DNA of 16,879 nucleotides from JAFGIT01 sp016929465 [NCBI: Candidatus Coatesbacteria bacterium]. Lineage in GTDB: Bacteria; B130-G9. The notes beneath the pieces were generated by a model, which was not told the origin of the DNA, did not search any database, and saw only the letters and a list, made by a program, of their open reading frames with translations. The translations under genes were made by a program, and so were the position numbers. Below are positions 7,070-14,100 of the stretch, piece by piece. The stretch spans positions 1 through 16,879 of the forward strand of contig JAFGIT010000041.1 of the NCBI GenBank assembly GCA_016929465.1. The letters run 5' to 3'. How positions within the stretch are numbered: position 1 is the stretch's first letter; each line of letters begins with the position of its first letter.

Positions 7070-9493
7070 CTATGACTTCCTGCCTATGAGCGCGTAGTCC
7101 TGGAATCCGAATAGCATACGGTCGATCTTGCTGAAATTGCGCTCAATGAGAGCCATCCCATCGCCTGCATCCGAGTGCGCTCCACCGCCGCTCAATTCGA
7201 GCCGCGCCTCCTGCGGGACGGGAGCCAAATTCTCGATCTTGACGACATCGACATCAGTTAGCGAGAAGCAGAACTCGAGCAGTTTCGGGTGAACCGGGAA
7301 GATGTGTGAGGGATCGAGCAAGAAGCTATTGGTAAGCGCGAGAATTGACCTCGGATCGATGGTCTCAACGACAAGCACGCCACCCGGAGCCAACTTACGG
7401 GCGATCAACTTGCAAAGTCGGACCACCATCGCAGGCTGTAGATGCTCAACGACCTGCGAACAAAATACGCCGCCGAGCGTGCCATCCTCGGCAGCCTCTA
7501 GATAGGCGACGATATCGCCCGTCTCGGCATCGAGCCCCTTCGCTTTGCAGACCTCGACCATCTCCGGATTCGAGTCGATTCCTTTGCACTCGATCCCCTC
7601 CTCGCTGAGAAGCTCGAGGAATTCTCCCCGACCGCAGCCAAGGTCGATTACCTCCCTGCAACCCTTGAATTGCGCTAGATAGCCTCTCTGCCTCTCCTTC
7701 AAGGCGGCGCTCTCTCCCCTGAAACGGTTCTCGAAAATTACATATTCGTCCTCGCTGAGGCCCGCATCAGCGTGAATGCCGCCATCGGCAGCAGCTGCCC
7801 CTTGAATTACAGCCCTTTGCTGTAGTGCCGTATCCTCTAATCTGCGCTTTATGAAGGCTATCTGATAATCGACTTCTTTCTGGCGCTGCGCGAATTCCGA
7901 TAATCTGGCCGAGTGCTCCTCCTGGGTCTTCTGCAAATTACCGCTCCAGGCCTTCTGGCTATCCCCGTTCTCGTTCAGAGTCGAGAGCCACTCGGCGTGC
8001 TCCTTGGCAGTGTTCTCGATGTTTGCGAGCCAGTCGGAATGGCTCTTCAGCTCGGTCTCCAGGGTCGATAGCCATTCCTTCTGTCTATCCGAATCGGAAT
8101 CCAGGTTGGTAAGCCAGTCCTTCAGAGAATCGGTGCTCTCACTGACGTTCGCAAGCCAGGTCTTGTTCGAATCAACGTCTTGAGAGAGGTTCGACAGCCA
8201 CTCTTCGGATTTGTCGATGCGCCCTTCGAGGTCCTTGACCCACTCGGAATTCTCGTGCTGGCGTATCTGAGCGTGCTCTATCTTCATGTCAACCGCTTCC
8301 ACTTGCAGCGAGAAGAATGAGTGCACATCCTGAACAGCATTGGCATTGAGCTGCAGTTGCTCTGCAAGAAGCTCGGCCTGGGCCTCACCTGTCTCGAACC
8401 TCTTGTCGTGCTTCCTTATGGAATCTTCCAGGATGTCAACACGCCTCTCATTCCCCTGCGATCTGACGTCGAGTGTCCTTAATCCCTCCTCCGTGACATC
8501 AATGCGACTCTCCGATCTTAGACAGCGTTGATCGAGAGAGATGATTTGCTCGGAATCGCTGTCAAGGCGCAGATCAATCGAGCTAAGATGAGACTCTGCC
8601 GCGTCAGCGCGAACCTCGACTGAGCCTATTCTCTCTATGGCGAGTCCAAGGCCGCCCTCCGTCGTATCGAGGCGCATCGAGAGTTGGTCTCTTAACTCAG
8701 AGATGCCCGATTGGAGACTCGCTATGCTCGCGTCCTGGGCGTCGCGCCGCTTTGCGCTAAGTTCACCCTGGCTTCGGAGAGTTGCCTCCGCTCTATCAAG
8801 CCTGTTCTCGCAGGCACCGAGCCTTGTATCCGTCTGCTCCTTGATACTCGCCGCCAACTCGCTCGAGCCATCAATGACGTCATTCAAAATCGATGTGACC
8901 TGAGAGTTGAATTCCTTCTGTTCCTGGAGAGCATCCCAAAGTGATGAAATCGCATCCGACATGGCAGCCACGCAGGCCAAGACATCTCGATTGAATTCCA
9001 TCTGGAGCTGGCCTTTGTGCTCAAACTCGCTCCCTCTTTTCATCAAGGAAAGTATCTGCGAGGAGTTAGCAGATGAAAACGAGGCCGAGAGCTGATTGAA
9101 GGCTTCCTGCTGAACGAAAAGGCCGTCAGTGTAGGTCTTGACCGGATACCTTATGGCCTTCAAGCCGAGTCGCTTTGGCAGACCGAGAACTCCGGGCCGG
9201 GTCGCGGCCAAATAGCTGCGGTCTATCGCCCAGTTTTCACGCTCTCTTTGCCTCAATTCGTCGGCCTGGTCGGCGAATTCCGCCGCCGTTCGACTGGACG
9301 GGGCTTTCGCTGATTCGAGTTCTTTCGCCGCGTCAGCCATCCCCGCAAATCGAGAGGAAATGGCCCCCCTCGACCTCTCGGAGCGTGTGTCCGGTGCGTC
9401 GCTGCACGCTGCATTGATCCATTCGAGCCGGTCGTCCTTCAATCGCGATATATATACTGCAAAAGCGTCGGTCTCGGCATTGATTTCAGTCAT
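7070..9493 (-). CDS. Long coiled-coil protein with C-terminal SAM-dependent methyltransferase
   Basis: The 807-residue protein has no signal peptide or membrane helix. Residues about 100-190 hold a basic patch (KRLGLKAIRYPVK) and a QQEAFNQL segment also typical of polysaccharide-associated methyltransferases. A very long coiled coil runs from about 185 to 560. Its second half is a tetradecad repeat with Trp at 418, 432, 446, 460, 474, 488, 502 and 516. The methyltransferase (about 580-750) shows motif I DLGCGRGEF (617-625), acidic D640 after strand 2, TGD (658-660) and FCSQVVEHL (677-685) before a LAPGGVLVVET strand. The closest described architecture I can name is WbdD, an O-antigen chain terminator in which a coiled coil sets chain length. 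WbdD has the methyltransferase first and a kinase; here the order is reversed and no kinase is seen. The substrate is unknown and no glycosyltransferase is adjacent. The start is supported by AGAGGA (9502-9507) 8 nt upstream. Confidence 0.92.
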   Translation of the reverse strand: MTEINAETDAFAVYISRLKDDRLEWINAACSDAPDTRSERSRGAISSRFAGMADAAKELESAKAPSSRTAAEFADQADELRQRERENWAIDRSYLAATRPGVLGLPKRLGLKAIRYPVKTYTDGLFVQQEAFNQLSASFSSANSSQILSLMKRGSEFEHKGQLQMEFNRDVLACVAAMSDAISSLWDALQEQKEFNSQVTSILNDVIDGSSELAASIKEQTDTRLGACENRLDRAEATLRSQGELSAKRRDAQDASIASLQSGISELRDQLSMRLDTTEGGLGLAIERIGSVEVRADAAESHLSSIDLRLDSDSEQIISLDQRCLRSESRIDVTEEGLRTLDVRSQGNERRVDILEDSIRKHDKRFETGEAQAELLAEQLQLNANAVQDVHSFFSLQVEAVDMKIEHAQIRQHENSEWVKDLEGRIDKSEEWLSNLSQDVDSNKTWLANVSESTDSLKDWLTNLDSDSDRQKEWLSTLETELKSHSDWLANIENTAKEHAEWLSTLNENGDSQKAWSGNLQKTQEEHSARLSEFAQRQKEVDYQIAFIKRRLEDTALQQRAVIQGAAAADGGIHADAGLSEDEYVIFENRFRGESAALKERQRGYLAQFKGCREVIDLGCGRGEFLELLSEEGIECKGIDSNPEMVEVCKAKGLDAETGDIVAYLEAAEDGTLGGVFCSQVVEHLQPAMVVRLCKLIARKLAPGGVLVVETIDPRSILALTNSFLLDPSHIFPVHPKLLEFCFSLTDVDVVKIENLAPVPQEARLELSGGGAHSDAGDGMALIERNFSKIDRMLFGFQDYALIGRKS
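7907..8242 (-). repeat. Eight tandem 42 bp / 14-residue repeats with invariant tryptophan
   Basis: Inside the coiled-coil methyltransferase gene, eight consecutive 42 bp units each begin with a TGG (Trp) codon, residues 418 to 516, at exactly 14-residue spacing. The consensus is roughly W-L-x-N/T-L followed by polar residues. A ninth unit carries Arg (530) in place of Trp. The units have diverged at DNA level, so this is an old array and not a slippage tract. Confidence 0.95.
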
Positions 9494-9549
9494 ATTATCA
9501 GTCCTCTATATTGTCCAATTCAGTGCCCAGCACATTCGTACTCGATGAC

Positions 9550-9578
9550 ATTATAGCGGTTTCGGCGAGTTTTGTTAC
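9550..9578 (-). promoter_or_regulatory. Sigma70-type promoter for the methyltransferase gene
   Basis: A perfect TATAAT (9555-9550) lies 17 bp downstream of GTAACA (9578-9573, 4 of 6 consensus) on the minus strand. Transcription would start near 9543, leaving a leader of about 50 nt before the ATG at 9493. Confidence 0.6.
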
Positions 9579-9617
9579 AGGTAGTTTCCAAAGCGCACAG
9601 GGGCGATCTCATTCGGG

Positions 9618-9658
9618 CTGATTGGCTCAGTTCGAGCCAATCAGATGATGGCTCGAAC
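9618..9658. repeat. Two overlapping, mutually exclusive hairpins
   Basis: Hairpin 1 has 11 bp perfect arms, ctgattggctc (9618-9628) and gagccaatcag (9634-9644), with a 5 nt loop. Hairpin 2 pairs gttcgagcc (9630-9638) with ggctcgaac (9650-9658) over an 11 nt loop. The two share bases 9634-9638 and cannot form together. The element lies about 80 bp past the propeller stop (minus strand) and about 40 bp before the methyltransferase -35. No T-run follows on either strand. It may insulate the two units or act as a regulatory site. Confidence 0.7.
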
Positions 9659-9736
9659 CGGGCCAACACGGTGAGAATCTGCAAGGCTGTCTTACGCCGT
9701 TTCAGGCATTCAGCACCCAGGAGGTGAAGTCCCGGA

Positions 9737-11044
9737 CTATTTCACAGTAATCTCATAGGTCGATATGCCCCCAATGAAGCGCATCGAATCTCGGACCGCA
9801 AGTGCGGAGAAGAACGTATATCTGCCTGGAGTAACGAGGCCATCCGTTGCCTCCAGAATGACCGCGCTGAAACTGAAGCCCTGCAACAAAGATGCCGGAT
9901 AATGATACATCGCTTCATCCCAGAATGGCCAGAAGAGGATTTTCCCGTTGAGTTCCATGGCGAGATAGATATCGACATCCATCGCCGGCCCGGAATTGGA
10001 CAGACGGGCGCTCGCATCTATTCTGTCCGGGACCTTGGTCTCGAAGACAGTTAGCCTCTGCGGAGGCAGGTCGCCGGCGTCAATCTTCGTAAGCCCATTC
10101 GGATGCCTTAGCCAGATATTCCCGTCGAGATCGATTAGCATCTGGCGGATGTCCATGTTGAGTAGGCCGTCTGCCACGGTGAATGTCTCCATCCTGTCTG
10201 GCGTGAATCTCGCGAGAAAAGTGTCGGAGGCAGCCCAGACAGTCTCCTCGTCCGATAGCACGAGTCGTCTATAGCTGTCTCCGGGAGCATAGACCTCTAC
10301 TCCGGAACCGGAGTAAGTGACTATCTGTCCGTCGGAGATCAGCCACAGCGAACCCAGACCATCTCTTGTCACTGGGTAGCTACCGGTCTCTGAAAGACCA
10401 TCGCCTGCGCCCAACTCCCTGGCCACCTGATGCGTGCCGAGGTTCGCCAGCTCCACGCCTCCGCCATTAACTCCGATCCATGCCTCCACTTTGGTTATGA
10501 TCAGTGCTGAGTTGATCGGCCCATTGGTAGATCTATACCTGCACATCGGGTGTGGGGCGGTCAACTCGAAGATGTCGGATGACGTCCGGCAGGGCTCCCC
10601 ATAGGATAGAATCGCATACGCGCTCGACTGAACGTCAAAGAGCAGGCCGTCGCAGGTGGTTGCACTTGGCAAGAAGACCCCGGAGAAAGACAGCCCCTCA
10701 TCCTCGGAGTAGTAATAGAGAAACCTGTCGCAGTTGTAGCCGTCAGCGACGCCTTGCTCCAAAAGGAGCATCTGGCCGGATGGATTGAAGTAGACGTCGG
10801 CTCCCCAATCGCCATTGAGTGTGGCCGAGCCTTCGATGGGCATCTGCTCCACGGAATCCCCATCGATTCTCAACAACCTCGAGGGATTCCCGAGGCATAT
10901 CCAGACCGCGCCTTCGGGCCCTACGGCAAAGGCGTGCTCCGTAATTTCCCCGGCAAGGTATGTGCTGATCTCGGCAGCGTCGCCCAATGCGATGCATCCG
11001 AATAGCAAACAGAACATGATTGAAGACAACACGATCCTATACAT
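9737..11044 (-). CDS. Secreted beta-propeller protein with a C-terminal domain shared with the protease
   Basis: The product is 435 residues. The N terminus is a Sec signal (hydrophobic 4-20). Cleavage could be by signal peptidase I after GDAA (near 24) or by peptidase II at Cys17 (LFGC), but Phe at -2 makes the lipobox atypical. Residues about 35-325 contain propeller-like blades of the Reg_prop kind: FAVGPEGAVWICLGNPSRLL, VTRDGLGSLWLISDGQI and IDLDGNIWLRHPNGLTKID. Residues about 329-435 are a separate beta domain (DVDIYLAMELNGKILFWPFW ... LVTPGRYTFFSAL) that resembles residues about 1694-1812 of the upstream protease. GGAGGG (11052-11057) lies 7 nt before the ATG, and only 56 nt separate it from the protease stop, so translation from a shared transcript is likely. 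Catalytic activity is not indicated; a binding or scaffold role outside the cytoplasm is inferred. Confidence 0.85.
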   Translation of the reverse strand: MYRIVLSSIMFCLLFGCIALGDAAEISTYLAGEITEHAFAVGPEGAVWICLGNPSRLLRIDGDSVEQMPIEGSATLNGDWGADVYFNPSGQMLLLEQGVADGYNCDRFLYYYSEDEGLSFSGVFLPSATTCDGLLFDVQSSAYAILSYGEPCRTSSDIFELTAPHPMCRYRSTNGPINSALIITKVEAWIGVNGGGVELANLGTHQVARELGAGDGLSETGSYPVTRDGLGSLWLISDGQIVTYSGSGVEVYAPGDSYRRLVLSDEETVWAASDTFLARFTPDRMETFTVADGLLNMDIRQMLIDLDGNIWLRHPNGLTKIDAGDLPPQRLTVFETKVPDRIDASARLSNSGPAMDVDIYLAMELNGKILFWPFWDEAMYHYPASLLQGFSFSAVILEATDGLVTPGRYTFFSALAVRDSMRFIGGISTYEITVK

Positions 11045-11100
11045 CGTCTTTCCCTCCTATCAGAGCGAATCCTCAGTCAAATTCCCTTTATTCCAGAAAA

Positions 11101-14100
11101 TCAATACACGTAAACTCCCTGTGCAGAGACATCCGTCTGGCCAACCGAATCCATCACTTCAACAGCAACCTCGTATGCGCCTGCATACTCGTATCTGATC
11201 TCCATGATCGCCGCCTGGCCAAAATCTGAGTCCCAGGTACCGTCAGAGTCAATATCCCATCGATAGAGCAGCGCGCCGCCCGGCGTAACGTCATCGTATG
11301 ATGACGAGGCATCATAGACCACCAGTTCATTTTCCGATGCAGCAACAGGTGATACAGCGAGCGAGCAGCGCGGAGGTAAGTCAACCTGGGGCAGGACGAG
11401 GAATCCCTTCTGACTTGGGCTGCTCACGGGCGTGCCTGCCTCGTCGAATAGCTGACCTTCGATGAGCCAATACCCCTGTAGCCCTATCGCATCGGCCAGG
11501 CTATATATCCTGTGATCGACAAGTGTCATCGAGAGCGGCCCATCATGCGAGAAGTCGAGCGGGATGAAGTCCGGCATCGAATTCCAGGACGGGTAGTAAT
11601 GAAGCTTCCCATCCGAAGACACGAGCGCCGCCGTCAGGAAGTAATTGCCGATGATGTTCCCTGGGCTGGCTCTAAGGGCCAGGTTGATGGTGCTATTGGC
11701 CCTGAATTCAAAGTCATTGCAGAATATCTCGAGGTTGGGATCACACCCTATATCATTCATTACCTTGAAGCTGTCTATCATGACTAACGAGGCTGGTGCT
11801 CCAGTGTCGGTCTTCACCCTGATTCGGAACCTGCACTTCTCGGAATTCGAGGAGAAGATGGTAGAGACTTCATGCCATTTGTATCTCAAGAGGCTGGTTA
11901 TATCGAATGGCGTGATGTCCACCCAATCCCCATCCGGAAGTGCAGACGCCTCGACAATCACATCCACGCTCGGCGAAGAGTGGCTCTCCGAAAAAGTTAT
12001 CGTCAATGGACCTGAAGTCCACATTGGCGGCGAGACCAAAGCTGCATCAATCGACTCGACGTCTGCCGGTATGTCGGCATAGAAGTGGCCGGCCTCGGCG
12101 TCATTCCCGCCCAGTTCATTCCACTTCCAGACATCCTCCTCGCTTCGATAAACCGGCTTCAGGGACATCTTCGTCCACGGGCTGCCGTCAGCGAATCCCG
12201 TAGTGTATTCGTTCCACGGGGATCCAAATGTATAGAAGTATTCGGGCGATTCGGAATCGATCATGACATGGTTACCCACCTCGTCCAACATCTCAATAGT
12301 GAAGTGATAGTCTGCACACTTCACCAGGTCATTTACACGCACGGCGAAGTTCTTCTTAGGGCCACCGACGGTAATATTCATCAATTCTCCTGAATCGAGA
12401 GATTCGTATGAGAAAGTGCAGTCCACGGGCCGTGAAATGGTGCAGGAAGCGAGGGCATCCGACGCGCCAAACGGGACCAGGTTAAACCGAACAACTTCTG
12501 GGCGTGCGCAATCGCATGTCACCGTCTCGATCACCCAGAGCGGCTCCCTCTCGGTTCCGTGCGTCTCATCGTAGTAGCTGACCACAATCAAATCACCGTC
12601 AGTCACTCTGATCGTGTCATTCGCTGCATGCTTATCCTGATCTGTCACACAGATCTTCCCGGTGAATTTGGAGCTATTCCTGCTGACCTCATTCAATGTA
12701 GTTGTGATCGAGTCCTCCGCCTCCTCGGAGTTCACAATGACATCTACCATTTCCATCTGCTCCGGGTTCTGGTTCAGGTCGAGATCAATGAGCTCTATAT
12801 ACAGCTCGGTGCAAGTGCATCCGACCATCTCCCGGTCGAGCCTGATCACGCCTGAGTGGCAATCCCATAGCCCTTTGATCTTCACGTCATCGACGTACCA
12901 TCCCTCGTAGTTGGTATTCGAGTCGGTGTCCAATCTGAATCGCAGAGATGATTCGGCATTCCCGAAGTTTGGCAACGCGACAGTGATACTCTCCCACTGA
13001 TTCGAGTATCCGTTGACGGTCTCCAGTGTCTTCCATGAGGAGAAATCGGGGTTTTTGACTTCGATGTAACCGTAATCATATCCCGACTCGAGGGAGTAAT
13101 AGGTCTGGAAGGTCAAGGATGCACCTGGAAGCCACTCGAGGTTCTCGAGAACCAGTGCGCATTCCATGCTATCGGCGTAATCGCCCGACTCCGCGCCGCA
13201 GAACCAGGATGTTGAGCCGGAACTGGAGCGACGATTGGAGAGATGCCACTGGTCAATCCCATATAGGGATTGATGGACCCAATCTCCCTCGCCGTTTTCG
13301 CAGTCATCGTCGAGTACGACTCGTTCTCTCGGTGTCTCGAGTTCATAGTTGATGCCATCGTTATTCAGCAGCGAATAGTTTCCGACCTCGTCCCACAGCT
13401 CGAGATAGAATTGATAGACCGTGCACTCCTCCAGGCCGGAGATGACAATCTCGTGCTTGGTCGAGAATGACTCGATGTCCTGCGCAATCGCGGTGTTATC
13501 TATACCCAGGAAGTGAAGGATTGTCCTGCTTCGAGTATCGGTTTCGAATCGAATCACGCCGACTTCTGGACTTAGGCAGCCATACTCGTAGCTCGTGATC
13601 TGCGGCGCTTCGCAGTCGATATATGCCGTGGCGAGTACGGTCTGAGGCTCGTCACCGGACTGATACGGATCGACGTATGCAAACCATATTGTGTTTCCAT
13701 GGCCTACCTGAAGCGTTCCGGGAGCCCCATCGGATGATAGCTGAAGAGTCCCACTGAACCTGGGGGCATCGTTGGCGACCTCATGGAGGGTGAGCTCCGC
13801 CTCGACTCCGGTTTGCGCATTTCCGTACTTTATGTTCACCCCTTCACTGACCAGGGTATCCTGTCCTAGATCACTGTCGAGGAGAGTCAAATAGACCATC
13901 TGAGAACAAGTGTAACCCGGCTTGTCCGTAATCAGGACGCCACCCTTGCAGTCGCCCTCTGCGGTCACGGAGCAATTGTCGATATAGCAGCCCTCTCCCG
14001 TTGTATAGGAGTCCGAAGTGAAGCGGAAGCGCAGCCTGATCGTTTCACCTTCGTAGTAAGATAGAGAAGTCTCCTTGATTGACCAACTGCCGCTGCTTCC

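Noticed and set aside
11045-11100. Separate promoter for the propeller gene (a TTGACT word is present)
   Set aside because: No acceptable -10 lies at 16-18 bp from it, and the short gap fits an operon better.
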